Positions 8,671-17,449 of a stretch of DNA of 64,000 nt are shown one piece after another. Position numbers and translations under genes: made by a program. The stretch's first letter is position 1; each line of letters begins with the position of its first letter. The notes beneath the pieces were generated by a model. That model was not told the origin of the DNA and did no database searches. It saw nothing but the letters and a program-made list of their open reading frames with translations. This DNA is from Alphaproteobacteria bacterium (GTDB taxonomy: Bacteria; Pseudomonadota; Alphaproteobacteria; Rhodospirillales; Magnetospirillaceae): NCBI GenBank assembly GCA_021325215.1, contig JAJPHO010000174.1:1-64000 (forward strand), given 5' to 3'.

Positions 8671-8940
8671 TCTCCTTGCGCTAATAGCCTCGCAACCGAG
8701 AATGTTCGAGCAATCCGCATGCCATGAAAATCTGGTAATTCTTGCGAATTTCCTAGTTATTCTAGCGTTTTAGACGAGGAAAAGACGCAGGACGGCAAGT
8801 TCTTGGGCAGAATTTGCCGAGAGGCGGCTATTTGTTCCGGCATATGCACCAATGTTCCCGATGCAGCCAGCAATTGCCGTCATGTTCGTGAGTGTCGAGC
8901 CGACGTCGACCTGTTCTTGGTATCGATCGGTCATTTATTC
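8671..8940. other. gene-free gap, AT-richer
   Basis: This stretch of about 270 bases between two minus-strand genes shows no convincing coding sequence on either strand. It is visibly less GC-rich than the surroundings. Promoter and ribosome site of the EF-hand gene lie at its left edge. Nothing else was recognised. Confidence 0.5.
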
Positions 8941-9198
8941 TTATCGTGAATTCCGACTATTTTTGTGTAAAATAAATATATAAAAAATTCCGCCACTGGC
9001 CACGCCGTAGATTATTTTAAAAAACAATAGAAATTCCATATACCAATAGTACTGATGTATATTTTCAAGCATGCTGTTTTTAATTATAGCGCCTGCGCTA
9101 TGGGCCGCTGCATATCCGGTAAAAAGTGTCATCAATATAATTTTTGCTGTGTGAGCAAACTGTTTTGCATCAAATTTCGTGAGGATCGCTGTAAGCAT
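8941..9198 (-). CDS. small AT-rich membrane protein, unknown
   Basis: An 85-residue reading frame starting at ATG 9198, preceded by AGGAACC. It contains two hydrophobic stretches (about 18-35 and 53-75, the second rich in Phe, Ile and Tyr) and a basic C-terminus (HKNSRNSR), so it could be a two-helix inner-membrane protein. Base composition is far more AT-rich than any neighbour, which points to foreign origin or non-coding drift. I do not recognise the family. It lies upstream of the EF-hand gene and downstream of the GT39 gene, all on the minus strand. It may not be a real gene. Confidence 0.45.
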   Translation of the reverse strand: MLTAILTKFDAKQFAHTAKIILMTLFTGYAAAHSAGAIIKNSMLENIHQYYWYMEFLLFFKIIYGVASGGIFYIFILHKNSRNSR

Positions 9199-9228
9199 GG
9201 CGGGGTTCCTTTCGGCGAATCCGATTCG

Positions 9229-10860
9229 TCAGAAGTAAAGCTTGAGCGCCTGCCAGTCGGCGGCGAATGGGAGCTTGCGGTTGCGACAGAGCCACAGCGT
9301 CAGCCCCCGCTCGAAGGGGGACGCATAGGGGCTGTTGATGGAGGCGACCGCCTCGGCCGTCTCATAAGTCTTGAGGAGTTCCGCCTTCACGTCGGGCAGG
9401 TCGCCGATGCGCATCTCGGTTCCCATCGCGGCATAGGCCTTGAGGAGGTCTGCGCGCGGGGCCGTGCTTAACAGCAGGACGACTTGCCCGTCATAGTCAC
9501 GCGGACCCCATAGGAAATAGTTGTTATTGGCGCTGATCGCCGGCGGCAGGTTCCAGGCTCGACCGAACACATCGACGGCAGCCGCCTCGCCGTAATTGCG
9601 GGCGAAAAATACGGCCCGGGCACGATCTGTCGGCGGCAGCGCCTGATAGGCCTGGCCGACGGCGGCGGCCATCTCGCGCCATCCGAACATATTGGCGTAA
9701 TTCGGAGGAAGCTCGCCCATCGGCTGCTTGTCGACAGCCACTTGCTCGGATTTGAGCAAAGTGGCCTCGCCAAGGCCGCGCTCGTAGGCGATGAACCGAT
9801 CGATCGGCAGGATCGGCAGGGTGAAGGGCGCCAGCATCGCTCCGGCGAGCGCCGTCGCGGCGACGATCGCCGAGCGCGCAACGCGGCCTCGGATCATCGC
9901 CTCGACCACCACGGCGCCGCTTGCCAGAAGGATCGGATAGATCGCGGCCGGGTAATAGGACTTGCCATGGATCAGCAGCATCAAAACCATCAGTACGGCC
10001 CAGGTGATCGCCAGCCAGCGCTTCGAGGCGAACCGCGGCCAGAAGGCGAGGCCGGCCACCCCCGCCATCCAGATCGGCGCGGTGAGAGGGCCGGCGATCA
10101 GGATCTCCTGAAGCAGATAGGTTGCGGGGCCAAAGGTGATGTTGCGGCCATTGAACGCCGCTGCGTTGAGTTGCAGGAATGGCCAGGCGTGACTTTGCTG
10201 CCAAAGCAGATTGGGCAGGACGATAAGCAACGCCAATCCGGCGGCCAGCCACGGTCCGGAAGAGGCCAGCACCCGACGTTGCGGAGTCAAGATTATCCCG
10301 ATCCCGGCCGCGATCAGGAAAAACGCCATCACATATTTGGCCATCAGGGCCAACCCGGCGATCACGCCCAAGGCGATCCAGGCGATTCGCCGCGTTCTGG
10401 CGTGCCGATTTTCCATTGCGGCAATCAGGGTCAAGGACCCGGCCAGCCACGCCAGGGGTTGAAGGGTGTCGGCCGAGAGCAATAGCCCGTCCGCACTGAG
10501 CACCGGCGAAGCCAGCACGGCAAGTCCCGCCAGCCAGCGCGCGAAGAGCCGGCCGCCCAGTCTGCGCGCCGCTTCAGTGGTTAGTGCCACCAGCCCCGCG
10601 GCGGCGTAAGCCGGAACCAGGCGTAGCCCGAGCAGGTTGTCGCCGAATACTTCGCGCGCGATGCGTGCGATGAGCGGCACGAGAGGGGGATGATCAATAT
10701 AGCCCCAGGCCAGATGCTGGCCGCAGACGATGAAATTCAGTTCGTCGATGAAATAGTCGTAGCCCGTGTTTGCCCACAAATGGAGGCTCAACGCTGCCGC
10801 CGCTAGGATCAGTCCGGGGTGATCCGCAAGCCACGCCGTGATCCGTTCTCTCTTTGTCAT
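9229..10860 (-). CDS. GT39-family (ArnT/PMT-like) membrane glycosyltransferase
   Basis: A 543-residue polytopic protein with about 11-12 hydrophobic helices in residues 1-350 and a soluble C-terminal periplasmic part. The first periplasmic loop has the acidic catalytic-type motif in YDYFIDELNF, followed by GYIDHPPLVPLIARI, the pattern of ArnT/dolichyl-phosphate-mannose-type transferases (GT39/GT83, PMT_2 domain). These enzymes move a sugar from a polyprenyl-phosphate carrier to lipid A, protein or another acceptor on the periplasmic face. No dedicated sugar-synthesis genes are nearby, so donor and acceptor are unknown. It is divergent from the sigma-factor gene with a gap of 78 bases that must hold both promoters. 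Confidence 0.88.
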   Translation of the reverse strand: MTKRERITAWLADHPGLILAAAALSLHLWANTGYDYFIDELNFIVCGQHLAWGYIDHPPLVPLIARIAREVFGDNLLGLRLVPAYAAAGLVALTTEAARRLGGRLFARWLAGLAVLASPVLSADGLLLSADTLQPLAWLAGSLTLIAAMENRHARTRRIAWIALGVIAGLALMAKYVMAFFLIAAGIGIILTPQRRVLASSGPWLAAGLALLIVLPNLLWQQSHAWPFLQLNAAAFNGRNITFGPATYLLQEILIAGPLTAPIWMAGVAGLAFWPRFASKRWLAITWAVLMVLMLLIHGKSYYPAAIYPILLASGAVVVEAMIRGRVARSAIVAATALAGAMLAPFTLPILPIDRFIAYERGLGEATLLKSEQVAVDKQPMGELPPNYANMFGWREMAAAVGQAYQALPPTDRARAVFFARNYGEAAAVDVFGRAWNLPPAISANNNYFLWGPRDYDGQVVLLLSTAPRADLLKAYAAMGTEMRIGDLPDVKAELLKTYETAEAVASINSPYASPFERGLTLWLCRNRKLPFAADWQALKLYF

Positions 10861-10938
10861 CGGTCCCCCATCTAGCCAGGCCTCGTATGACGCCGCCGGT
10901 CGGGGAGCACCCTACGAGATTTATTTCTGCCTGCGCCG

Positions 10939-11553
10939 ATGGCGTCAGGGCGTTCATGGAGCTATCTTACTTGTGCGGGCGTCACGCCGCCTGCTATCGC
11001 CCGCCCAAGCGGCGCATTTCATGGAAACCGCACAGACCGGACGCGGAAGATTCTTTTCGACACCTATCTCGCTTATCGGGGCGCGCTGATGCGGATGCTC
11101 AGGGCGCGGCTCGGTAACGAGCAGGACGCGGAGGATCTGGTTCAAGAGCTCTATCTTCGACTTGCGCGTTCAGCCGAACCCGAGGTTCGAGAGCCCGCCG
11201 CCTATCTCTACAAAATGGCGCTCAACCTGGCCCGCGATCACCAGCGCGAGCGCCATCGCAGCCGGGCGCGGGACAGGCAATGGGTCGATGCGACCCAGAC
11301 CGAGCTTGGTGGCGAGCCGGTGGTCGGCGAGACGCCCGCCGACATCGCTTACAGCGCCAAGCAAAAACTGGCGCGGCTCATGGCGGCCCTCGAAGATTTG
11401 TCGCCCCAGTGCCGCACAATCTTCACCCTCCACAAGGTCGAAGGACTTTCGCATGCCGAAATTTCCACCCGGCTCGGTATCGGGCGCAGCACAGTGGAAA
11501 AGCATATGACGACGGCCTTGAAGCATCTGGTGAAGCGGCTCGGACGTGACTGA
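10939..11553 (+). CDS. ECF sigma factor, FecI-like
   Basis: A protein of up to 204 residues. Region 2 is ILFDTYLAYRGALMRMLRAR with the helix EQDAEDLVQELYLRLAR; region 4 is the HTH GLSHAEISTRLGIGRSTVEK. ATG 10939 is the only in-frame ATG before region 2 and gives about 35 unconserved residues. The true start is uncertain because no good ribosome site precedes it, and another frame has ATG 11021 close to the conserved part. It is followed by FecR and a TonB receptor, the classical FecI-FecR-FecA signalling order: the loaded receptor signals through FecR to release the sigma factor, which transcribes the receptor gene. The presumed target promoter upstream of the receptor was not identified. Confidence 0.85.
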   Translation: MASGRSWSYLTCAGVTPPAIARPSGAFHGNRTDRTRKILFDTYLAYRGALMRMLRARLGNEQDAEDLVQELYLRLARSAEPEVREPAAYLYKMALNLARDHQRERHRSRARDRQWVDATQTELGGEPVVGETPADIAYSAKQKLARLMAALEDLSPQCRTIFTLHKVEGLSHAEISTRLGIGRSTVEKHMTTALKHLVKRLGRD

Positions 11554-11691
11554 AATGCCGCAGCGACAGATTTTTATTCGATCGAGCGTCGATTTGTTGG
11601 TGGTTCGGCCGGGGCCACGGCGTCCCTACGGGTGGACCACGTTGGAGCGGAGCAATGCCCCGACGCGGAAACATCTGCGGATGGCAAGATC

Positions 11692-12702
11692 ATGAGCGAA
11701 GACTTCCTAAACGCGCTTTCCGGCGAACCGCTGAACGACGCCGCGCTGTGGCATGCGCGGTTGCGGCGAACGGATGCTCACGAACCGATCTGGGTCGCAT
11801 TCACCGAATGGCTGGAGGCGGACGTCAGCCATCGTCTGGCCTATGACAGGGTGGAGGCTCTGTATGGCGATATGGATGAAATAGGCGCCATGGTCGGACC
11901 CGGCATTGGGCGGATCATCAGCGGCGATTCTGGCGTTGAGCCCTTGCGGCACAACGTGTCACGTCGACCGCGATGGATTGCCGGAGCCGGCCTCGCCCTG
12001 ATTGCCGCCTCGGTCCTTGTCGCGCTCGTCCTGCCGCGGTCGCTCCCCCCGGCACCCGAGCTCGAGCACATCACGACGGACACCGGGGAGACCCAGCATG
12101 TCGTCGCCGCCGACGGGTCGGTGATCGATGTCAACGGAGGAGCCTCATTAACGATCGCTTTGTCGTCCAGCGAGCGGCGCATCCAATTGGACCGCGGTGA
12201 GGCCTCGTTCCATGTCGCCGCCGATCCGCGACGGCCCTTCGTGGTTGCTGCGGGCGGCCATGAAATCCGCGATATCGGTACCGTCTTTGACGTGGTGAAG
12301 GCGGATGGCCTGACCCTGGTCAGTGTCGAACAGGGAAAGGTGTCGGTTTCGGGCGGCGTAGCGCAACCCGTTCTCCTATCGGCGGGCGAAAGATTCGAGC
12401 AGAGGGACGGCGGCGACGCTACGCTGCGCTCCATCGATCCCGCCGCGGCGGCCTCGTGGGTGAAGGGGTATCTCATCTATGAAGACACGCCATTGCCGCA
12501 GGTAGTGGCGGATGTAAGCCGTTATGGGCCGCGCAAGATCGCGTTGCTGGGGCCGGACTCTTCGTTCCGCCATTTCTCGGGTATATTGAAGATTGATTCC
12601 GAAGACGCCATGCTGGAACGGCTTGGTCAGTTGCTCTCCCTCTCCATCGATCGGGCTGGCGATGGGCCAGTCACGGTGCGCGCCGTATCCCCGGCAAAAT
12701 GA
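11692..12702 (+). CDS. FecR-family anti-sigma regulator
   Basis: A 336-residue inner-membrane protein from ATG 11692 (a GTG 20 codons upstream is an alternative). The N-terminal DUF4880-like cytoplasmic part contains ALWHARLRRTDAHEPIWVAF; one transmembrane helix (about 97-117, WIAGAGLALIAASVLVALVL) leads to the periplasmic FecR domain (about 130-225) with the motif TDTGETQHVVAADGSVIDVN and the RGEASFHVAADPRRPFVV segment. A C-terminal secretin/TonB-like region (about 245-335, YLIYEDTPLPQVVADVSRY) would contact the receptor's signalling domain. It lies between the sigma factor and the TonB receptor, matching the Fec-type transmembrane signalling cascade. Confidence 0.92.
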   Translation: MSEDFLNALSGEPLNDAALWHARLRRTDAHEPIWVAFTEWLEADVSHRLAYDRVEALYGDMDEIGAMVGPGIGRIISGDSGVEPLRHNVSRRPRWIAGAGLALIAASVLVALVLPRSLPPAPELEHITTDTGETQHVVAADGSVIDVNGGASLTIALSSSERRIQLDRGEASFHVAADPRRPFVVAAGGHEIRDIGTVFDVVKADGLTLVSVEQGKVSVSGGVAQPVLLSAGERFEQRDGGDATLRSIDPAAAASWVKGYLIYEDTPLPQVVADVSRYGPRKIALLGPDSSFRHFSGILKIDSEDAMLERLGQLLSLSIDRAGDGPVTVRAVSPAK

Positions 12703-12738
12703 CCGTGCAGGCCGTATTCGCTGGAGGGTGACGGGGCA

Positions 12739-15165
12739 GTGTCGCGATATCGGCCGGCTCGCAGGTTTCGTCTTGCGTTGGGTATGGCGGTTTGGTGCGT
12801 TGGCCGCTCGGCACCGGCGGCCGCTCCGGATACCGCCTTCCACATTCCCGCCGAACCCTTGACCCAAGCCATTGTCGACCTTGCCATTCAGGCTCGTGTG
12901 TCGATCGGCCATGCTGGGACCAATCTTCGCGGCGCGGGTGGCAATGCGGTCGAGGGCAGATTAACCCTGAGACAGGCGCTGGATGCCCTGCTGGCCGGCA
13001 GCGGATTTGGCTATGTTTTTCTCGATTCCGAGACCATCGATATCGTTTCGCTGGCGGCTTCGGCACCAACGGCGCCGGCTCCTGCGTCCTCCACCATCGA
13101 GGATGTGGTGGTCACCGCGACAAAGCGTCCGGCGGTGGCGCAAACGCTGCCCCAATCTCTCGTTACGATCGGCGGGGCGGAACTCGCTGAGGACGGGGCC
13201 ACCAGCGCGGGCGACCTGGCCAGACATGCGGCCGGGGTAACCGCGACCAATCTCGGGGCCGGGCAGGACAAATTGTTTCTCAGGGGGCTCTCGGATAGCG
13301 TGTTGTCCGGCCGAACGGAATCCATGGTCGGGCTCTATCTCGACGAATCGCGGATCATCGACGATACGCCGGACCCGGCGCTGAGATTGATCGACATTGA
13401 TCGGGTCGAGATCGTTCGCGGGCCGCAGAGCACGCTCTATGGTGACGGCGCTCTGGGAGGCGTGGTGAGGATCATCACCAATCAGCCGAACCTCGACCGC
13501 ACCGAAGCGATGGTCCAGACCGGCGCCGCGCTGTCCGCCGGCGGCAGCCCGTCCGGCAGCCTGGACGCGATGGCGAATATTCCGCTCATCGACGATGTCC
13601 TCGGCCTGCGGGTGGTCGGCTACGGCACGCAGGAAGGCGGGTATATCGACGATATCCGCCTCGGGCTGAAGAATATCAACCAGACCTCCGATCAGGGAGG
13701 GCGTATTGCCGTCCGGTGGGTGCCGGCAGAAGGCTGGAATTTATCGTTCGGGCTCGTTGGGCAGTTCATCGCCGCGGCGGATTCGCAGTATGGGCAGGCG
13801 GGGCTACCCTATCTTGAGCGTGCGAACTATGAGCGGGAACCCCACCGGGACGGCTTCCGGCAGGCCAACGTCACGGTCCAGGGGCCTCTCGGTTGGGCCT
13901 TCCTGACCTCGGCGTCGACCTATACCGATCGAAAGATCGATACCGTCTATGACGCGTCGCTGGCGTGGCCTTCGCTAACCGGGTTTCCGGTCGGCCCGAG
14001 TTTGTTCAGCGACAACCGCGTCATTCGAACCGTCAGTCATGAGACGCGGCTGAACTCCGTAGGGGATGGCGACTGGCGCTGGGTCGGGGGGGTAACCGGA
14101 TCGCATCGCGACGAGGGGTACCAGTCGCGCCTGCTCGGCCCGGGACTGGGGGGCGTTCCGTTCGTCGCGCTTGCGGAGACGCGTGCCGACCATGCCGACG
14201 AAGCCGCCTTGTTTGGCGAGGCTACTTATCGTGCCACCGACTGGTTGGATCTGACCGCCGGCGCTCGGATTTTTTATTCATCGACGGGAGCCGACGCGCA
14301 GGTTTATCAGAGCTCGACGGGGGCGGTGGCAAAGGCCAGCGGAAGTAAAGCTGAGTCGGATATGACGCGAAAAGCCGTCATCAGTGTGCATCCCGACGAT
14401 GAAACGACTCTTTACGCAAGCATGGCTGGAGGATTTCGTCTGGGCGGAATCAGGATCGACAATCCGGCGGCGGCGGCCAATGTCAATGCCGGCGGTGGCG
14501 AGCAGAGCGAGGGGGTGAGCGTCAACGCATTCGCCTCGGATACGCTTACATCTTATGAACTGGGCGCCAAATCGAGTCTGCTGGATGGCGCGCTGATCGC
14601 CAATGGAGCCTTCTTTCTGACCCTCTGGGACAATATCCAGAGCGACCAGATGCTCTCGAATGGACTTCTCTATATCGCCAATGCGGGGAATGTCCGCGCA
14701 CCCGGGGCGGAAACCGATCTCAGCTATCAGCTGACACCCCATTGGCATGCGCAAGTGAATGCCTTTTGGAACGATCCGAAACTATCGCACATCAATCCGT
14801 TGCTGATTCAGACAGTCGGCCGATTGCCGGGGGTCCCCGAAAGCAGCGCCGCGCTGTCGGTGCGCTATGACTTTTCTCTATCCAACGACGATGACGTGTT
14901 CGCCATGCTCGGCGGACAATATATCGGCGGCTCATACGCCGGGTTCGACGTGAAAAATTCGCCGCGGATGGGGAATTACCTCACGACGGACTTGCGTCTG
15001 GGCGTGCGACACGACCTTTGGCGGGCGACGCTTTCCGTCGACAATCTGGGCAATGTGCGCGCCAATACATTTGCCTATGGAAATCCGTTCACCGTCGATA
15101 AGCAGGAACAGACCACGCCACTACGGCCTCTCACGATTGGGCTGAGTCTGAGCCGTTCCTTCTGA
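12739..15165 (+). CDS. TonB-dependent outer-membrane receptor with N-terminal signalling (STN) domain
   Basis: An 808-residue protein starting at GTG 12739, with GGAGGG about ten bases upstream. A signal peptide (about 1-30) is followed by the STN domain (about 33-102: FHIPAEPLTQAIVDLAIQA ... LTLRQALDALLAGSG), a TonB-box-like DVVVTATKR near 117, the plug (QSLVTIGGAEL, FLRGLSDSV, RVEIVRGPQSTLYGDGALGG) and a long beta-barrel ending in the outer-membrane signature LSLSRSF with terminal Phe. STN domains are found in receptors that signal through FecR, so this is the FecA-type member of the trio. The ligand, probably a ferric chelate, cannot be read. TonB-ExbB-ExbD are not in this window. Cytochrome b561 follows after 34 bases. 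Confidence 0.93.
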   Translation: MSRYRPARRFRLALGMAVWCVGRSAPAAAPDTAFHIPAEPLTQAIVDLAIQARVSIGHAGTNLRGAGGNAVEGRLTLRQALDALLAGSGFGYVFLDSETIDIVSLAASAPTAPAPASSTIEDVVVTATKRPAVAQTLPQSLVTIGGAELAEDGATSAGDLARHAAGVTATNLGAGQDKLFLRGLSDSVLSGRTESMVGLYLDESRIIDDTPDPALRLIDIDRVEIVRGPQSTLYGDGALGGVVRIITNQPNLDRTEAMVQTGAALSAGGSPSGSLDAMANIPLIDDVLGLRVVGYGTQEGGYIDDIRLGLKNINQTSDQGGRIAVRWVPAEGWNLSFGLVGQFIAAADSQYGQAGLPYLERANYEREPHRDGFRQANVTVQGPLGWAFLTSASTYTDRKIDTVYDASLAWPSLTGFPVGPSLFSDNRVIRTVSHETRLNSVGDGDWRWVGGVTGSHRDEGYQSRLLGPGLGGVPFVALAETRADHADEAALFGEATYRATDWLDLTAGARIFYSSTGADAQVYQSSTGAVAKASGSKAESDMTRKAVISVHPDDETTLYASMAGGFRLGGIRIDNPAAAANVNAGGGEQSEGVSVNAFASDTLTSYELGAKSSLLDGALIANGAFFLTLWDNIQSDQMLSNGLLYIANAGNVRAPGAETDLSYQLTPHWHAQVNAFWNDPKLSHINPLLIQTVGRLPGVPESSAALSVRYDFSLSNDDDVFAMLGGQYIGGSYAGFDVKNSPRMGNYLTTDLRLGVRHDLWRATLSVDNLGNVRANTFAYGNPFTVDKQEQTTPLRPLTIGLSLSRSF

Positions 15166-15199
15166 GGGCGAGCAGTACCACACGGAGAGGAGTTACTGA

Positions 15200-15757
15200 A
15201 TGCAGACTGTCGAATCCGATGCCCCGCGCTACGACGCCACGACGATATATCTTCATTGGGCAACGGCCATACTGGTGGCGCTGCAATGGCTTGGCGCTCA
15301 GGTGATCGACTTGCTGCCGCGCGGGCCGCTGCGTATTGATGCGCGATCCTTGCATATCGTTGGCGGGCTGCTCCTGGCAGGGCTCATCGTCGGTCGTATC
15401 ATCTGGCGCTTACGCTGGGGGCGTCGTCTTTCTCCCGATGGGACCCGGCTCCTCGCCTTGGCCGCCAAGTCGGTGCATTACGGCCTTTATCTCCTGCTGA
15501 TTGGCATGGTGGTAGCAGGCGTCGCACTGACCTGGGTCAGAGGGGACAGCATCTTCAACGTGTTCGCCATCCCCGCCTACGACCCCGGCAACCGAGCTCT
15601 GGTGAAACAGGTGCAAGGGATTCACGAGACGATTGGCAACCTCATACTTGTGTTCGTCGGGTTGCACGTCGCAGCTGCGCTACTCCACCACTATTTTTGG
15701 AGAGATAGGGTGCTCGCCCGGATGTCACATCCTAGGTCTCACAGCGAACTCAAATAA
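15200..15757 (+). CDS. cytochrome b561 family protein
   Basis: A 185-residue four-helix membrane protein starting at ATG 15200 after GGAGAGGAG. Haem-ligand type histidines are in YLHWATAILVALQW (helix 1), LHIVGGLLLAGLIVGRI (helix 2), VHYGLYLLLIGMVVAG (helix 3) and HETIGNLILVFVGLHVAAALLHH (helix 4; written here in pieces, the HETIGN and LHVAAALLHH ends carry the ligands). Bacterial b561 proteins pass electrons from quinol or superoxide at the inner membrane. It follows the TonB receptor closely, so it may be co-transcribed with the iron-uptake set; a reductase role there is a guess. Its last 19 bases overlap the tail of a cytochrome c remnant on the other strand. Confidence 0.9.
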   Translation: MQTVESDAPRYDATTIYLHWATAILVALQWLGAQVIDLLPRGPLRIDARSLHIVGGLLLAGLIVGRIIWRLRWGRRLSPDGTRLLALAAKSVHYGLYLLLIGMVVAGVALTWVRGDSIFNVFAIPAYDPGNRALVKQVQGIHETIGNLILVFVGLHVAAALLHHYFWRDRVLARMSHPRSHSELK

Positions 15758-15843
15758 TTCGCCAGGGCCGATATTTCGGAATCGGTCAGATTGAGAGCGT
15801 TCTGGTGCATCGTTTCATTGGCCCGGGCGTTGCTGCGGAAATG
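15739..15843 (-). pseudogene. c-type cytochrome C-terminal remnant
   Basis: Read on the minus strand, about 33 codons end at a TGA (complement 15739-15741) and encode the typical last helix of a c-type cytochrome: HQNALNLTDSEISALANYL. Upstream of this the frame runs straight into the second copy of the patatin-gene tail (15844-15990), which is coding on the other strand, so the haem site (CxxCH) and the rest of the gene are missing. It is a truncated gene left at the right border of the accessory block. A cytochrome c next to cytochrome b561 would have been a plausible redox pair before truncation. Confidence 0.65.
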
Positions 15844-15990
15844 GTGAAGGGCGACAGTCAGCCGCGGCGCATTTCGATCCTCGAACTGCCTTTGGCCGAG
15901 GCGAGGACCTGGTGGGATTATGTGGTCGAGAGCGAGCAGATCTTCCGCAGCGCCTATTGGCGCGGCGTCGAACTGGCGGAATATCTATAG
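15844..15990 (+). pseudogene. direct repeat, copy B: 3' fragment of a patatin-like gene
   Basis: This repeats the last 147 bases of the gene at 5431-6615 in the same orientation, including the stop codon; 15907-15977 is identical to 6532-6602. The encoded tail differs by few residues (EMVKGDSQPRRISILEL against KLKGETQPRLVSILEM). No patatin core precedes it, so it is a fragment. It may be a decayed paralogue or the second border of an inserted segment. Confidence 0.85.
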
Positions 15991-17343
15991 CTAACTGCAG
16001 CCCGCAGGCGGGAGCAGGGTCGGCAGGCCTTTACAGTCCGAGATGTCTATGCCGACCCCGACCAGATATTCGCGTTTGCGGATCACCACCCGGCGTCCGG
16101 TGAATAGATAGGGAATGGTGCGATTGTCCTTGGTCAGGAAAGGGGCCTCGACCCAGGACTCGCCCTTCTCGAACACCTCGTCGATCCGGCCGCGCAACAA
16201 GGCGCGGTCTTCGGCATGGAAGAAATCGAGCGGGTGCATGGTAGCGATTTCCTCGTCGCTATAGCCGGACACCAGCGAGAAATTGCGGTTCCAGCGCTCG
16301 AAATGGCCTTCATAATCATAGAAGTAAATGATGCCGGGCGTGCTCTCCATCATCGATTCCGAGAATATCCGTTCGTCGCGGGCGGCTTCCTCGGCGGCCT
16401 TGAGCGGGGACAGATCGAGCAGGGTGGCGACGTAATGGGTGACGGCGTCGGCGCTGTCGCGCACCACGGTCAGTCCCAGCAGGGCCGGGAATGGGCCGCC
16501 GGTCTTGCGGCGGCAGCGTATCTCACCCTGCCAGTTGCCGTTGGTTTCGACGCTGCGCCAGATTTCGGAGAAGGTCTTTTCCTCATGCCCGGCCACCAGC
16601 ATGCTGGGATGCTGTCCGACGACGTCGGCGATCTCATGGCCGGTGATGCGGGTGAAGGCGGGATTGACCGAGAAGATGCGGCCTTCGCGGTCGGCGATCG
16701 CCAATCCCTCGACGCCGGTGCGCAGCGCCGCCGTCAGCATCTGGATGCGGCGCTCCTGCAGTTCGGCCTGGGCCCGGGCTTCGCCATAGGCGGCGCGGGT
16801 CCGCAAGATGTCGATGCCATAGCCGATATCGTCGCCCAGCTGGCGGAACAGGGCCGCCTCGGCCTCGCCAAAGGCGTGCTGATGACGTGAATAGACCGTC
16901 ATCGAGGCGATCACCGAGCGGCTGGGCAGGCGGATCGGCAGGGACAGGCTGGATTTCAGCCCGAGCCGGCGCATCCAGTCATGCCAGGGCTTGGGGCTGG
17001 GGTTTGAGGCATGGTCGTTGCAGATCTGCAATTGTCCGGTGCGGATGGCGGTGCCGGTCGGGCCGCGGCCCTCGGGCACGTCGGCCCAGCGTATGTCGAG
17101 GCCATCGAGATGGCAGGCCAGCTCGCCGGCGCGCGCGCCGACCACCACCGTGCGCTTCTCGTCGTGACGCGGCAGGCCGATCCAGGCGACATCGTAGAAA
17201 TTCTGCCGGGTTGCCGCTTCGCAGGCGGCCAGGAATACTTCATGCTCGGTTCGGGCCCGGACCAGGACGCGCGTCACATCGGTGACCGCCGCCAGGGACC
17301 AATTGAGCCGCTCGATCTCGGCCGCGATGCTGCCCGACTGCAT
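15991..17343 (-). CDS. GAF-PAS-PAS sensor protein without output domain
   Basis: A 450-residue cytoplasmic protein from ATG 17343. The N-terminal GAF domain spans about 20-185; PAS 1 spans about 205-320 (ALRTGVEGLAIADREGRIFS ... ITGHEIADVVGQHPSML, with a PAC end HYVATLLDLSPLKAAEEA); PAS 2 spans about 330-435 (GIIYFYDYEGHFERWNRNF ... YLVGVGIDISDCK). In most such proteins a histidine kinase or GGDEF/EAL domain follows the last PAC segment. Here the frame stops after the short tail KGLPTLLPPAGCS, and the stop codon abuts the copy B repeat exactly. It is therefore either a stand-alone sensor or, more likely, truncated by the rearrangement at that border. Ligand unknown. Confidence 0.8.
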   Translation of the reverse strand: MQSGSIAAEIERLNWSLAAVTDVTRVLVRARTEHEVFLAACEAATRQNFYDVAWIGLPRHDEKRTVVVGARAGELACHLDGLDIRWADVPEGRGPTGTAIRTGQLQICNDHASNPSPKPWHDWMRRLGLKSSLSLPIRLPSRSVIASMTVYSRHQHAFGEAEAALFRQLGDDIGYGIDILRTRAAYGEARAQAELQERRIQMLTAALRTGVEGLAIADREGRIFSVNPAFTRITGHEIADVVGQHPSMLVAGHEEKTFSEIWRSVETNGNWQGEIRCRRKTGGPFPALLGLTVVRDSADAVTHYVATLLDLSPLKAAEEAARDERIFSESMMESTPGIIYFYDYEGHFERWNRNFSLVSGYSDEEIATMHPLDFFHAEDRALLRGRIDEVFEKGESWVEAPFLTKDNRTIPYLFTGRRVVIRKREYLVGVGIDISDCKGLPTLLPPAGCS

Positions 17344-17449
17344 GAGCTTTTCCCCTTCAAGGAAAAGTCATACTACCACAAGTTTTACTCATGGCTCGCC
17401 AGAGGCAATCTCGTTTGTGCGGATTGCCGCGACCGGCGATCCTGCGGCC

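Larger units (their letters stand above)
6616..15843. other. accessory block between two direct repeats
   Basis: The block between the two copies of the patatin 3' end holds a VIT metal transporter, ApbE, an EF-hand protein, an AT-rich small membrane protein, a GT39 transferase, a FecI-like sigma/FecR/TonB-receptor set, cytochrome b561 and the tail of a cytochrome c gene. The content is iron- and redox-themed. Duplication of a gene's 3' end at both borders is what integration by recombination into that gene would leave. However, no integrase, transposase or phage gene was found, and two tandem paralogues followed by deletion would give the same picture. The island interpretation is inference. 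Confidence 0.4.

Noticed and set aside
10838-11089. Alternative frame with ATG 11021 as the start of the sigma factor
   Set aside because: Joining it to region 2 would need a frameshift; the continuous frame from 10939 already covers the conserved regions.
6616-15990. Classical integrative element or prophage
   Set aside because: No integrase, transposase, relaxase, phage gene or tRNA target is present. Only the direct repeats support insertion, so the block is reported as a possible island.
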